Assembly (NCBI GenBank): GCA_030158675.1
Contig: JAOASL010000005.1
Span: 24,218 to 88,217 of the forward strand
DNA from: Burkholderiaceae bacterium
GTDB lineage: Bacteria; Pseudomonadota; Gammaproteobacteria; Burkholderiales; Burkholderiaceae_D
Direction of reading: 5' to 3'
Length of the DNA stretch: 64,000 nucleotides
In this document: in pieces, positions 40,445-51,597 of the stretch
Layout of the letters: each line of letters opens with the position of its first letter
Numbering within the stretch: the stretch's first letter is position 1
The notes under the pieces: generated by a model
The model's database searches: none
The model's input: only the letters and a program-made list of their open reading frames with translations
Told to the model about the DNA's origin: nothing
Program-made: the position numbers and the translations under genes

Positions 40445-41116
40445 TCAGAACGTCATCGTCTTCACGCCGCTGCCGGTACCCAGCAGGCAAATCGCCGCGC
40501 CCCGAAGCGCAAACAGCCCGACCGTGACCACTCCCGGCACATGATTGAGCTGCTGCTCAAGACCCTTCGGGTCGCGGATCTGCAGGCCGGCCGCGTCGAG
40601 GATGTGACAAGCGTTGTCGGTGACGAAAGGCTGCCCGTCCTTCAGGCGCAGCCTTGACTGCGCGCCCAGGGACGCCAGTGCACGCGCCACCGATGCAGCG
40701 GCCATGGGTACCACCTCGACCGGCAGCGGATACTTGCCAAGCACGTCGACCAGCTTGGATTCGTCGGCGATGCAGATGAATTTGTCGGCAACGGAGGCGA
40801 CAATCTTTTCGCGCGTGAGCGCACCGCCACCGCCCTTGATCATCGCGCCGCCGCGGTCGATTTCGTCGGCACCGTCGATGTAAACCGACATGCGCTCGAC
40901 CTCGTTCAGGTCGAACACCTGAATGCCATGCGACTTCAGGCGTGCTGCGGTCGCCTCGGACGACGCAACCGCACCTCGGATCCGATGCCGGACCTTGCCG
41001 AGTTCGTCGATGAAGCAATTCGCGGTTGAACCGGTGCCCACACCAATGATCTCGCCGTCCACCACGTAGTCGAGCGCAGCCCGTGCGACGGCTTGTTTGA
41101 GTTCGTCCTGAGTCAT
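40445..41116 (-). CDS. rpiA: Ribose-5-phosphate isomerase A
   Basis: [64 protein letters not shown]. Confidence 0.97.
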   Translation of the reverse strand: MTQDELKQAVARAALDYVVDGEIIGVGTGSTANCFIDELGKVRHRIRGAVASSEATAARLKSHGIQVFDLNEVERMSVYIDGADEIDRGGAMIKGGGGALTREKIVASVADKFICIADESKLVDVLGKYPLPVEVVPMAAASVARALASLGAQSRLRLKDGQPFVTDNACHILDAAGLQIRDPKGLEQQLNHVPGVVTVGLFALRGAAICLLGTGSGVKTMTF

Positions 41117-41241
41117 TGCAGCCACCTGAAAATTCGAAGGCGACATTGTAGCGGAAGGCTGCTGTCAATCAGAGACCGCTTGAAAACTGGCGCACCGATC
41201 AGACCCCATCCGAAGCGATTCTTGCGCTCTCACAGAGTCTT

Positions 41242-42252
41242 TCAGAGTGCGATCGCGTTGGCAGCAAAGTAGTGCGCCAGCGACGCCTTGTCATGCAGAT
41301 TCAGTTTGCGGTAAAGGTGCGCCAGCTGATTGCGCACAGTGTGATGCGACACGCCAAGTTCGCGGGCGATCTGTTTGTGGCTCATGCCGGCGGCGAAGCG
41401 TCGCGCCACTACGAATTCGCGCGGGGTGAGCACCTCCATCGCCTGAATGGGCCGGATCCGGCACAGGTTGCCGCCACTTTGCCGCGTCAGGGTCATCTCG
41501 ACCTGCGCGCCGCGGAAAGGCCGTCCCTCGTTGAGCAATTCAAGCGCCTGCTCGGGAATGAAGTCCGGCGCGATCTCGGGCCATTCACGTTCCAGCAAAT
41601 CGAAGAAACGCTGATCAGCGATTTCGACCTGGCCGTCGCTGGCGATCAGGCCTGAGGCGCTGCCGTTGTCACGCGCCGGCGATATTACAGACAAGCGCTC
41701 CAGCGCACGTGCGCGATTGATCGCCATTGCACGTGACAGGTGGATCCAGAGTCCATGCAGACAGGCAGCATCTGTTTCGGCAAAGCGCACATCGTGCAGC
41801 CGGTACAACACGATCCAACGTGCCGGCCGCACCTTTTTCGGATCGTCACCATGGACCATCAAATGGCACAGACCCAGCTCTTCTGCCAGCGAGCGCGCCC
41901 CAGTGACCTGGGTCGATCGCGGCTTCTTGCCATCACGACTTTTGCGATACAGCTCGCGTATGCCGCCGCGCGAAGGCGACATCGGCGCGTCCCGAAAACC
42001 ACGCGCGACCGGGTCATCGTGCGCCGGACCACGAGAGAGCAGCGTTTCGGGCACGGTCGCCGTGTCGGACCGCGCTTCAGATTCGAGCATCGTCAGACTC
42101 TGATGATCTGACTTCTCTCCGGTGCCGAAAATGGCGCCATCGAAACGTATCCAGCTCTGCATCAACCCGATCGCGCGCGTCAGGAACTGATCAGGCGACG
42201 CATACTCGGCGAGCGCATACAAATCCCGGACTGTGCTTGAAAATGCCTGCAT
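41242..42252 (-). CDS. LuxR-family transcriptional regulator (orphan, no neighbouring luxI)
   Basis: C-terminal HTH LTPREFVVARRFAAGMSHKQIARELGVSHHTVRNQLAHLYRKL; start MQAFSSTVRDLYALAEYAS. Confidence 0.88.
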   Translation of the reverse strand: MQAFSSTVRDLYALAEYASPDQFLTRAIGLMQSWIRFDGAIFGTGEKSDHQSLTMLESEARSDTATVPETLLSRGPAHDDPVARGFRDAPMSPSRGGIRELYRKSRDGKKPRSTQVTGARSLAEELGLCHLMVHGDDPKKVRPARWIVLYRLHDVRFAETDAACLHGLWIHLSRAMAINRARALERLSVISPARDNGSASGLIASDGQVEIADQRFFDLLEREWPEIAPDFIPEQALELLNEGRPFRGAQVEMTLTRQSGGNLCRIRPIQAMEVLTPREFVVARRFAAGMSHKQIARELGVSHHTVRNQLAHLYRKLNLHDKASLAHYFAANAIAL

Positions 42253-42674
42253 CGTTGGCTCCTGTTTGCCCTCACAGGCTGCAAATGAATGAGGTGACTC
42301 GTATTGTTCGAATATCGAATTGTTTTTTTGAGAACTTATCAATAGTTTACTTTTTCGACAACAAAGAAAAGCCGATTTCGAACAAAATTGTCGTCTACCG
42401 ATCACATTCGATTTGTTTTCCTTAGGAAACTGAATTGAATTTCTGCTGACACATCAGGGCTTGTTGTTAAACATTGCAAACACGATGTATTGGCTCTGGC
42501 TTGATGCAGACCCGATGCGGGCTACCCCTCCGGCAACTCGGTCGGAACCGGACAATTCACTCCGGCTTGCACCAAATTAAGCGACTGACAAGCCGATACA
42601 GGTATGATCCCGCGTGATAACGACAACGAGTTTCTGGACGCAATCCGGCGATGCCGGTCCGATGCTCCCGCCCC

Positions 42675-44291
42675 ATGCACGACCTGAACGATCCTTCACT
42701 TCTGCAGCCGTCACTTCAGTTGCCTGAATTCGCGGCGCTACAGCGCCATGCAGGCGAAGCGCGCCAATGGCACCTGAACGAACTATTCGGCCAGGATCCG
42801 CAGCGCGCCACGCGTTTTTCGCTGGATGCTGCCGGACTTTTCTTCGATTTTTCGAAAACTCATCTGCAGCCGCAAACGCTGTCCTTACTGACGGCCTTTG
42901 CGCGCGCACGGGGCGTCGAGACGCTGCGCGACGCCATGCTTCGCGGAGAACGGGTGAACGTGACCGAAAACCGCGCCGCACTGCACACGGTGCTGCGCAT
43001 GCCGCGCGAATCACGCTTCGCGTGGGAAGGAGAGGAACTGGTCGCCGAGGTCCAGCAGGTGCTGGACCGCATGCAGAATTTTGCCGAACGCGTGCGCAGC
43101 GGCGAATGGAAAGGCTACAGCGGCAAGTCGATCAAGGATGTGGTGAACATCGGCATTGGCGGCTCCGATCTCGGTCCGGCGATGAGCTGCGCTGCGCTGC
43201 GACCGTTCACGACAACCAGCCTGTCCTTCCATTTCCTGTCAAATGTGGACGGCCATGCGACCTCAGCAGTGCTGGGCCGCCTGAACCCGGAAACGACACT
43301 GTTCATCATCTCGTCGAAATCTTTCTCGACCCATGAAACGCTGCTCAACGCACATGATGCGCGTGCGTGGTTCCTGCGCAAAGGCGCACTGGCCGACCTT
43401 CACCGGCATTTTGTCGCGGTATCGACGAACACTGAGGCAGTGACAGCATTCGGTATCGCCGCCGAAAACATGTTCCCGTTCCGCGACTGGGTCGGCGGAC
43501 GCTATTCGATCTGGTCGTCGATCGGCTTGTCCCTGATGGTGGCAATCGGCGCCGAGCATTTCCGCGCATTTCTGGCCGGCGCCCATGCGATGGACGAGCA
43601 TTTCAGGCAGGCGCCGCTGGAACGCAACATGCCTGCGTTGCTTGCACTGACCAATTTCTGGTATCGGCAGTTCTTCGGCGCCGGTTCACTGCTGATTGCT
43701 CCCTACCATCAGGACCTGTGGTTGTTCCCTGCCTATCTGCAGCAACTGGAGATGGAGAGCAACGGCAAAGGCGTCACGCGCGACGGCCAGGCAGTCGGCT
43801 TGCGTACCGCGCCGGTAATCTGGGGCAGCGTGGGCACCAATGGCCAGCATGCGTATTTTCAGATGCTGCATCAGGGCACGGACATCGTGCCAGTCGATTT
43901 CATTGCCGTGCTCAAGCCCGCCCATGATTACATCGAGCAGCACAAGGTACTGCTGGCAAACTGCTTTGCGCAGGCCGAAGCGCTAATGAACGGCAATGCT
44001 GCGCCGAACCTGCCGCCGCATCGTGCCTGCCCGGGCAATCATCCGAGCCACATGCTGCTGATGGAGCGGCTGACGCCGAGCACACTGGGCGCATTGATTG
44101 CGCTGTACGAGCACAAAACTTTTGTGCAGGGCGCGCTGTGGAATGTGAACAGCTTCGACCAGTGGGGTGTCGAACTCGGCAAGACCCTGGCGTCCCAGAT
44201 CTTGTCTGATCTCGACGGATCGGCGGCATTGCATACGCACGATAGTTCGACATCGGCCTTGATTGCACGCGCTGCTGCCGCGCTGAAATAG
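42675..44291 (+). CDS. pgi: Glucose-6-phosphate isomerase
   Basis: VNIGIGGSDLGPAMSCAAL; FRDWVGGRYSIWSSIGLSL; GNHPSHMLLMERLTP. Confidence 0.97.
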   Translation: MHDLNDPSLLQPSLQLPEFAALQRHAGEARQWHLNELFGQDPQRATRFSLDAAGLFFDFSKTHLQPQTLSLLTAFARARGVETLRDAMLRGERVNVTENRAALHTVLRMPRESRFAWEGEELVAEVQQVLDRMQNFAERVRSGEWKGYSGKSIKDVVNIGIGGSDLGPAMSCAALRPFTTTSLSFHFLSNVDGHATSAVLGRLNPETTLFIISSKSFSTHETLLNAHDARAWFLRKGALADLHRHFVAVSTNTEAVTAFGIAAENMFPFRDWVGGRYSIWSSIGLSLMVAIGAEHFRAFLAGAHAMDEHFRQAPLERNMPALLALTNFWYRQFFGAGSLLIAPYHQDLWLFPAYLQQLEMESNGKGVTRDGQAVGLRTAPVIWGSVGTNGQHAYFQMLHQGTDIVPVDFIAVLKPAHDYIEQHKVLLANCFAQAEALMNGNAAPNLPPHRACPGNHPSHMLLMERLTPSTLGALIALYEHKTFVQGALWNVNSFDQWGVELGKTLASQILSDLDGSAALHTHDSSTSALIARAAAALK

Positions 44292-44400
44292 GCGGGTGTG
44301 AAGCGCGTATCAAGCGCATGACGAGCGTCCGGGACCAGCGCAGCTCGGTAAAATAGAGCGTTTTCCCAATCTTCCAATCATTCACCTCTGGCTGTAAACC

Positions 44401-45330
44401 ATGAACCAGCTCGCGCAGTTGAAGCAGTACACGACCGTCGTTGCCGATACCGGCGATTTTCAGGCCATGCAAGTTTTTCAGCCCCACGATGCGACTACCA
44501 ATCCATCGTTGATCCTGAAGGCGGTGCAAAAGCCGGATTACCGGCCGCTACTGGACGAGACAGTCAGCGCCCATCGCGGCAAGCCCGTGACGGACATCAT
44601 CGATCACCTGCTGGTGGCATTCGGACTGAAGATTCTGGCGATCATCCCGGGTCGCGTGTCGACCGAGACCGATGCGCGGCTGTCGTTCGACACCGAGGGC
44701 ACGATCGCCAAGGCTCGCCACCTGATCGCATTGTACGAAGCGGCCGGCGTGAAGCGTGAGCGCGTGCTGATCAAGATTGCCTCGACCTGGGAAGGCATAC
44801 GTGCGGCCGAAACCCTTGAGAAGGAAGGCATACGCTGTAACATGACCTTGCTGTTCTCGCTGCCGCAGGCGATCGCGTGCGCAGAGGCCGGCGCGCAGCT
44901 GATTTCGCCTTTCGTCGGTCGCATCTACGACTGGTTCAAGAAGGCTTCCGGCAATGACTACAGCGGCGCCGACGACCCGGGCGTGCAGTCGGTGAAACGT
45001 ATCTACGAGTACTACAAGAAATTCGGCTACACGACTGAAGTGATGGGTGCGAGCTTTCGCAATACGTCGCAGATCCTTGAGCTGGCCGGCTGCGACCTGC
45101 TGACCATCAGCCCTGAACTGCTGCAGAAGATGGCTGATACTGACGGCCCGGTCGAACGCAAGCTGTCCTCCGAAGCGGCAGTCAAAACCGAACTGCAGAA
45201 AATCAGTCTTGACGAAAAGGCCTTCAGGATGGCGCTGAACGAGGATGCGATGGCGACGGAAAAGCTGGCCGAAGGCATCCGGCTGTTCTGCGCCGATGCG
45301 GTGAAGCTCGAACAGCTGATCGGTGCATAA
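44401..45330 (+). CDS. tal: Transaldolase
   Basis: [84 protein letters not shown]. Confidence 0.97.
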   Translation: MNQLAQLKQYTTVVADTGDFQAMQVFQPHDATTNPSLILKAVQKPDYRPLLDETVSAHRGKPVTDIIDHLLVAFGLKILAIIPGRVSTETDARLSFDTEGTIAKARHLIALYEAAGVKRERVLIKIASTWEGIRAAETLEKEGIRCNMTLLFSLPQAIACAEAGAQLISPFVGRIYDWFKKASGNDYSGADDPGVQSVKRIYEYYKKFGYTTEVMGASFRNTSQILELAGCDLLTISPELLQKMADTDGPVERKLSSEAAVKTELQKISLDEKAFRMALNEDAMATEKLAEGIRLFCADAVKLEQLIGA

Positions 45331-45361
45331 ACGCCGGAGCCGGGGTGCAGCAGATCAGGGT

Positions 45362-46609
45362 TTATAAGGCTCCGCTGCGGCGCAACTCGGCAATTTCGTC
45401 AGTGCTGTAGCCGAGACCGGCCAGCACGTCGTCGGTATGCTCGCCGAGTTCCGGGCCGATCCAGCGCGTGCCGCCCGGTGTTTCCGACAGCTTCGGCGTG
45501 ACCGCCGGCAGCCTGATCGGCGTGCCGTCCCTGAACAGATGCTGCTCGAACATCTGCCGTGCGAGAAACTGCGGATCCTGCAGCATGTCGCGCACCGAAT
45601 AAATCTTTGACACCGGCACATCGGCCGCCTTCAGGATCTCAAGGGCGGCATCGATGTCGCGGCCGTTGCACCAGGCCTGGATCGCGCCGTCGATCTCCTC
45701 AGTCCGCTGCACACGGCCGGCATTGTTGGCCAGCTGCGGATCATTCGCCATGTCATCGCGGCCAATCGCCGTCATCAGTCGCTTGAAGATCGCGTCGCCA
45801 TTGCCGGCGATGACGATATTCTCGCCATCGCCGGTGGTGTAGGTGTTGGACGGCACGATGCCTGGCAGCGAACCGCCGGTACGCTCACGCACCACGCCCG
45901 CATGGTCATACTCGGGCACCAGCGACTCCATCAGGTTGAATACCGCTTCATAAAGCGCAACGTCGACCACCTGCCCCTGCCCGGCCACGCATTCGGCGCC
46001 GCTCTTGCCGTTCCAGCGACCGCCGGTCACATCCCGATGACGCAAGGCCATCAGCGCGCCGATGGCGCCATGCAACGATGCAATGGAATCGCCAATCGAT
46101 ATGCCGATCCGCACCGGAGGCCGGTCCGGATGGCCGGACACATAGCGTATGCCGCCCATCGATTCACCGATCGCGCCAAAGCCGGGCGCGTCGCGCATCG
46201 GTCCGGTCTGGCCGTAGCCGGACAGCCGCACCATGATCAGCGCAGGATTGATGGCCTTCAGCTGCTCGTAGCCGATGTTCCATTTTTCCAGCACGCCGGG
46301 ACGGTAGTTCTCGATCACGATATCGGCCTCGAGCGCCAGGCGGCGCGCAATCTCCTGCGCACGCGTGTCCTTCATATTCAACGTGATGCTCTTCTTATTA
46401 CGGCTCTGTACGGTCCACCACAGCGAATTACCATCCTTCAGCACACGCCATTGCCGGATCGGATCGCCGCCATCGGGAGACTCGACCTTGATCACGTCTG
46501 CGCCGAACTCGCCCATCAGGCGTGAGCAGAATGGTCCGGCGATCAGCGTGCCGAGTTCAAGGACCTTGATGCCGGCGAGTGGGCCGGTGGACTTTTTTTG
46601 TTCTTGCAT
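45362..46609 (-). CDS. CaiB/BaiF family CoA transferase
   Basis: GPLAGIKVLELGTLIAGPFCSRLMGEFGADVIKVESPDGGDPIRQW. Confidence 0.94.
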   Translation of the reverse strand: MQEQKKSTGPLAGIKVLELGTLIAGPFCSRLMGEFGADVIKVESPDGGDPIRQWRVLKDGNSLWWTVQSRNKKSITLNMKDTRAQEIARRLALEADIVIENYRPGVLEKWNIGYEQLKAINPALIMVRLSGYGQTGPMRDAPGFGAIGESMGGIRYVSGHPDRPPVRIGISIGDSIASLHGAIGALMALRHRDVTGGRWNGKSGAECVAGQGQVVDVALYEAVFNLMESLVPEYDHAGVVRERTGGSLPGIVPSNTYTTGDGENIVIAGNGDAIFKRLMTAIGRDDMANDPQLANNAGRVQRTEEIDGAIQAWCNGRDIDAALEILKAADVPVSKIYSVRDMLQDPQFLARQMFEQHLFRDGTPIRLPAVTPKLSETPGGTRWIGPELGEHTDDVLAGLGYSTDEIAELRRSGAL

Positions 46610-46627
46610 GGCAGGGGTAACAACAGA

Positions 46628-47224
46628 TCAGGTGGCGCGGCGGTCGAGCATGGCGCGCGCGATGGTTCCGGCGTCGACGTATTCGAGCTCGCCGCCGACC
46701 GGCACGCCGCGCGCCAGCCGCGAGACTTTCAGTCCGCGCGCCTTCAGTGTCTCGCTGATGTAGTGCGCGGTGGCTTCGCCTTCGTTGGTGAAATTCGTCG
46801 CGAGCACGACTTCGGTGACGATACCATCGGTCGCGCGCGCAATCAGCTTGTCGAGCTGCAAGTCTTTCGGGCCGATGCCATCCAGCGGCGACAGATGTCC
46901 CATCAGCACGAAATACAGTCCCTTGAAGGTCAGCGTCTGCTCGATCATCATCTGATCGCCCGGCGTCTCGACCACGCACAGCTGCGTCGCATCGCGCTCC
47001 GCGTCGAGACAAGTTTCGCAGACCTCGTTCTCGGTGAAGGTATTGCAGCGCGCGCAGTGATGGATGCGCTCGACTGCTTGGGTCATCGCACGGGCAATCA
47101 GCGCCGCACCCTCGCGGTCGTGCTGCATCAGGTGATACGCAATACGCTGCGCGGACTTCGGGCCAATACCGGGCAGACGGCGCAATGCCTCAGCGAGGAA
47201 GTCAAGGCTGGAGGGATTCTTCAC
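46628..47224 (-). CDS. recR: Recombination protein RecR
   Basis: [37 protein letters not shown]; Toprim region. Confidence 0.97.
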   Translation of the reverse strand: MKNPSSLDFLAEALRRLPGIGPKSAQRIAYHLMQHDREGAALIARAMTQAVERIHHCARCNTFTENEVCETCLDAERDATQLCVVETPGDQMMIEQTLTFKGLYFVLMGHLSPLDGIGPKDLQLDKLIARATDGIVTEVVLATNFTNEGEATAHYISETLKARGLKVSRLARGVPVGGELEYVDAGTIARAMLDRRAT

Positions 47225-47231
47225 GAGGACG

Positions 47232-47558
47232 TCAGAACGGCAGCTTGAATCCCGGCGGCAGCGGCAGGCCGGAGGTCAGGCCCGACATTTTCTCGGATGA
47301 AGTTGCCTCGGCCTTGCGCACGGCATCGTTGAACGCGGCGGCGACCAGGTCTTCGAGCATGTCCTTGTCATCTGCCAGCAGCGACGGATCGATGGACACA
47401 CGCTTGACGTCGTTCTTGCAAGTCATGACGACCTTCACCATGCCGGCGCCGGCCTGCCCCTCGACTTCGATCGTCGCGAGGTGGTCCTGCATTTTCTTCA
47501 TGTTGTCCTGCATTGCCTGGGCCTGTTTCATCAGACCGGCCAATTGGCCTTTCATCAT
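47232..47558 (-). CDS. YbaB/EbfC family nucleoid-associated protein
   Basis: [61 protein letters not shown]; recR neighbourhood. Confidence 0.95.
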   Translation of the reverse strand: MMKGQLAGLMKQAQAMQDNMKKMQDHLATIEVEGQAGAGMVKVVMTCKNDVKRVSIDPSLLADDKDMLEDLVAAAFNDAVRKAEATSSEKMSGLTSGLPLPPGFKLPF

Positions 47559-47621
47559 GGTGAGCTCCTTAACGATAAATGTTGTGTGCGGAAATTTTCA
47601 GGGAAGCTAGTGTCCCGCCGC

Positions 47622-49703
47622 TTATACCGGCCGTATCGATCCGGGCACGAAAGTCGCGCCGAATTCGCGCATCAATGTCTGCACGAAAGGATCGTCCTGC
47701 AAGGTTCGTTCCGCCATCTGCTGCCGTTCAGCCTGTTCGGCCACATCAACGGCATGGGCGGTACGACGAACTGCACCGATCTCGGTATCGAGCCTGACGG
47801 GTCGGCCAAAGTGCCCGGTCAGCGCAGCAGCCAGCTTGTCGCCGCTGCCGGCCGACAGCAGTGTGTCGACTGGCACGCGAATGCGCACCGATAAGGTCGG
47901 CCCGTTCTCGCTGCAGGCCAGCAGTTCACTCTGCATGGCGAGCTGCTGCACGACACCGCGCAGCGAAAGCTGCCGGACCAGTTGAGGCCAATCACAGGAA
48001 ATGGCACCGGGTTCGGCGGGCTGCGAATCGGGCTGTAATTCGGTCTGCGAGTCAGTCTGCGACGCGGGCTGAGGCTCTGGCGGCATCAGGTCGAACGACG
48101 GACCGTCAGATAGCCTGTCGTCATACGACAATTCACTCGGCGGCACATCATACGGCCACGCATCGGCGGATGACGTCTCCATGGTGCTGGCCGCCAGCGA
48201 CGCCGGCATCAACGGCGATTCAGTTTTTTTTTGAGCCGGGTCGAGCACTTCGACCGGTTCAGACACGGAAAAATCTTCTTCCCACGGCGGTGGTGCGGAT
48301 GAACGTGCCACTGGCGTTGCCGCAGGACGTGCCTCCGCCGGCTCAGGCGACGATGTGGCCGGCACGGACGGCGCTTTCACACGACTGCTGCGCGCTGCGG
48401 CCAGCGCGGCCAGCGCCGGGCTGGATCGGGCCGCCGGCACCGATGATGCAGAGGACACAGCCGATGCAGCCGGTGTTTCTGCGACGGTCGGAGACGCGGC
48501 GGTTGCCGGCACCGGCATCGCAACCGGCGCGGCACTACTTTTATCTGCCGGCACCGTACGCGCTGCGGGTAGCGCGGCCGGGAGCGCATGCGGCCCACCG
48601 CCATCGATAGGCACGAAGGCCAGCATGCGCAGCAAAGTCATCGTGAAACCCGCGTACTCATCAGGCGCGAGTCCGAGTTCATTGCGTCCGTGCACGACGA
48701 TTTGGTAGAACAACTGCACATCTTCGGCTGGAAAAGCCTGCGCCAGCCGGAGGATATCGTCGCGTCCGGGCAAGTCATCGGGCACGGCGGCAGGCACGGC
48801 CTGCGCGATCGCGATCCGGTTCAGCAGCGTGGCGAGGTCCTGCAATGCGGTGCTCCACGACAGGCTGCGCGACGCCATATCGTCGGCGATGGCGAGCAGC
48901 GCGGCGCCATCCTGCGCTGCCAGCGCATCAAGTACGCGCACCAGATAGGTCTGGTCGAGCGCGCCCAGCATGCCTTGCACCGCTTCCAGCGTGACCTTGC
49001 CTGCGGCATACGCAATCGCCTGATCCGTCAGCGACAGCGCATCGCGCATCGATCCCTGTGCGCCCTGTGCGAGCAACCTCAGCGCCGATACGTCGAACGC
49101 GATCTGTTCCTGCGCCAGAATGTTCTCGAGATGCCCGACGATATGACCGGGCGGCATCTGCTTCAGGTTGAACTGCAGGCAGCGCGACAAAACCGTCACC
49201 GGGATCTTCTGCGGATCGGTGGTCGCAAGGATGAATTTCACGTGTGCAGGCGGCTCTTCCAGAGTCTTCAGCATCGCGTTGAATGCGTGGCTGGTCAGCA
49301 TGTGCACTTCATCGATCATATAGACCTTGAAGCGCGCATTCGACGGTGAGTAGACCGCCTGCTCCAGCAGCTGCGCCATTTCATCGACGCCACGGTTGGA
49401 GGCCGCGTCCATCTCGATATAGTCGACGAAGCGGCCGGCATCGATCGCAATGCAGGCCTCACAGACGCCACATGGCTGCGCGGTGATGTCGCCCTGACCA
49501 TCGGCGCCCTGGCAATTCAGCGATTTCGCAAGAATGCGCGATAGTGTGGTCTTGCCAACACCCCGAGTGCCGGTGAACAAATACGCATGGTGCAGTCGCT
49601 TCTGCTCGAGCGCATGCGTGAGCGCGCGCACCACATGCTCCTGACCGACCAGGGTGTCGAAACTTTTCGGGCGGTATTTGCGGGCGAGGACCTGGTAGGA
49701 CAT
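47622..49703 (-). CDS. dnaX: DNA polymerase III tau subunit (with predicted gamma by frameshift)
   Basis: MSYQVLARKYRPKSFDTLVGQEHVVRALTHAL; FTGTRGVGKTTLSRILAKSLNC; start refined from the ORF track. Confidence 0.95.
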   Translation of the reverse strand: MSYQVLARKYRPKSFDTLVGQEHVVRALTHALEQKRLHHAYLFTGTRGVGKTTLSRILAKSLNCQGADGQGDITAQPCGVCEACIAIDAGRFVDYIEMDAASNRGVDEMAQLLEQAVYSPSNARFKVYMIDEVHMLTSHAFNAMLKTLEEPPAHVKFILATTDPQKIPVTVLSRCLQFNLKQMPPGHIVGHLENILAQEQIAFDVSALRLLAQGAQGSMRDALSLTDQAIAYAAGKVTLEAVQGMLGALDQTYLVRVLDALAAQDGAALLAIADDMASRSLSWSTALQDLATLLNRIAIAQAVPAAVPDDLPGRDDILRLAQAFPAEDVQLFYQIVVHGRNELGLAPDEYAGFTMTLLRMLAFVPIDGGGPHALPAALPAARTVPADKSSAAPVAMPVPATAASPTVAETPAASAVSSASSVPAARSSPALAALAAARSSRVKAPSVPATSSPEPAEARPAATPVARSSAPPPWEEDFSVSEPVEVLDPAQKKTESPLMPASLAASTMETSSADAWPYDVPPSELSYDDRLSDGPSFDLMPPEPQPASQTDSQTELQPDSQPAEPGAISCDWPQLVRQLSLRGVVQQLAMQSELLACSENGPTLSVRIRVPVDTLLSAGSGDKLAAALTGHFGRPVRLDTEIGAVRRTAHAVDVAEQAERQQMAERTLQDDPFVQTLMREFGATFVPGSIRPV
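48201..48232 (-). promoter_or_regulatory. Predicted dnaX frameshift/slippage element
   Basis: Minus strand: A9 tract (48232-48224), UGA in -1 frame at 48222-48220, hairpin CGCCG-TTGATGC-CGGCG (48217-48201) 6 nt after the tract. Confidence 0.7.
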
Positions 49704-49877
49704 GTCCGGAGGCGCTGTTAATGACGAAGCATGGATTTTACCCGAGCGCGCAGCTCGCCCGCGGCTGGCGTAATCTACCAGGCATCGCTGGCAAGGCGGG
49801 CCTGCTGCGAACCCCTGAGAAACGGGGTAGTTAGACCATCTGGTCTGGCCTCGCCTTGCCGGATGCAGGAGGACACG

Positions 49878-51503
49878 ATGCACTGGCCTACGCATGAAGT
49901 GAGTAACCAGCCGCCATTACTGGCAGACGTCAATCTGTTTGATGCCGACCTCGCGCTGCAAACCGCCGCGATGGACGCGCTGGGCCCGTCCGAGATCGGC
50001 ACGCTGCGCGAACTTGGCCGCTGGGCTGGCAGTTCAGAAGCACAGACCCTGGCCTGGCGTGCGAACCGTTTCCCGCCTGAGCTGCGCACACACGACCGGC
50101 AAGGACACCGGATTGACCAGACGGAGTTCGATCCGGCCTGGCATACGTTGCTGGCAAAACTGCGTGCCGGCGGATTGCACGGACGCGCATGGCGAGGGCT
50201 GTCACGCAACGCGCACTTTGCGCGTGCGGCTGCTTTCTTTCTGCATGCGCAAGTCGAGGCCGGCAGCCTGTGTCCGGTGACGATGACTTGCGCCGCCGTT
50301 CCTGTGCTGCAGCGCGAACCCCTGTTTGCCGCGCTGGCCGACAAACTGTTCAGCGAAACCTACGATGCACGCGATCTGCCGATCACGGCGAAACCAGCCA
50401 TCCTGGTGGGCATGGGCCTGACTGAAAAACAGGGCGGATCCGACTTGCGCGGAACCCAGACCGAAGCCGTTCCCCTGGATCGCGGCGGACGCGGTACGGT
50501 CTATCTGCTTACCGGGCACAAATGGTTTTTCTCGGCGCCGATGTGCGACGCTCATCTCGTGCTGGCAGCGGCGCCGGAAGGACTGTCGGCATTTTTCGTG
50601 CCGCGCTGGCGGGCTGACGGCCGCCGGAATACGGTGCTGCTGCAACGACTCAAGGACAAGCTGGGCAACCGCTCGAATGCGAGTGCCGAGGCCGAGTTTG
50701 CCGAGGCGCACGGCATCCTGGTCGGCGAGCCCGGACGAGGCATTGCGACGTTGGCCGAAATGGCCAGCCTGACACGGCTCGATTGTGCAATCGCCAGCGC
50801 CGCGCTGATGCGGCAAGCGCTGACGCAGGTACTACATCACGCTCGACACCGAATGGCGTTCGGCCGTCCGCTGGCGCAACAGCCGCTGATGATGAGCGTG
50901 CTGGCTGACCTGGCGCTGGAAAGCGAAGCCGCCCTACTGCTGGTGCTGCGACTGGCTCAGGCGCTGGACCGCGGCGAGATGACCTGGTTGCGCGTGATGA
51001 CACCGGCTGCGAAATTCTGGATCTGCAAACGCGCACTGGAATTCAGCGGTGAATGTATGGAAATCCTCGGCGGCAATGGCTATATCGAGGACGGCCCACT
51101 GGCACGGCTGTACCGCGAGGCGCCGCTCAATTCCATTTGGGAGGGTTCGGGAAATGTCATGTGTCTCGACCTGTTGCGCGCCATGCGGCAGGCGGGCGCG
51201 GCATGGCACGAGGTGCTGGACTGGCTGCGGACCGCGACCCTGGCGGATGGGCGGTTGCAACCACTGTTCGAGGCACTGGAAGTCGGACTCGGGCTGCCAC
51301 TGGACCAACAGCAACAGCAGGCGCGCCGCATCACGCAGTCGCTGGTGCTGCTCGCGCAGGCGACATTGCTGCTTGAACAAGCGCCCGAGGAAGTTGCCGA
51401 TGCATTTATCGCCAGTCGCTGCGACTTGCAACACGGTCGCGTTTACGGCGCCTTGCCGGCACGCGACTGGTCGCGCCTCATCGCGCGTGCATGGCAAAAC
51501 TGA
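49878..51503 (+). CDS. Acyl-CoA dehydrogenase family protein (AidB-like)
   Basis: AGGAGG RBS then MHWPTHEVSNQPPLLADVNLFDADLALQ; GMGLTEKQGGSDLRGTQTEA; ILGGNGYIEDGPLARLYREAPLNSIWEGSGNV. Confidence 0.92.
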   Translation: MHWPTHEVSNQPPLLADVNLFDADLALQTAAMDALGPSEIGTLRELGRWAGSSEAQTLAWRANRFPPELRTHDRQGHRIDQTEFDPAWHTLLAKLRAGGLHGRAWRGLSRNAHFARAAAFFLHAQVEAGSLCPVTMTCAAVPVLQREPLFAALADKLFSETYDARDLPITAKPAILVGMGLTEKQGGSDLRGTQTEAVPLDRGGRGTVYLLTGHKWFFSAPMCDAHLVLAAAPEGLSAFFVPRWRADGRRNTVLLQRLKDKLGNRSNASAEAEFAEAHGILVGEPGRGIATLAEMASLTRLDCAIASAALMRQALTQVLHHARHRMAFGRPLAQQPLMMSVLADLALESEAALLLVLRLAQALDRGEMTWLRVMTPAAKFWICKRALEFSGECMEILGGNGYIEDGPLARLYREAPLNSIWEGSGNVMCLDLLRAMRQAGAAWHEVLDWLRTATLADGRLQPLFEALEVGLGLPLDQQQQQARRITQSLVLLAQATLLLEQAPEEVADAFIASRCDLQHGRVYGALPARDWSRLIARAWQN

Positions 51504-51597
51504 CGTTCACGCAGCCGGCGTGGCGGCGTGACCAAAATTGCCAGAGACTATGCGACGCTGCGGAAACGGGCGAAAGGAATAATCGAAAAAATAAGAA

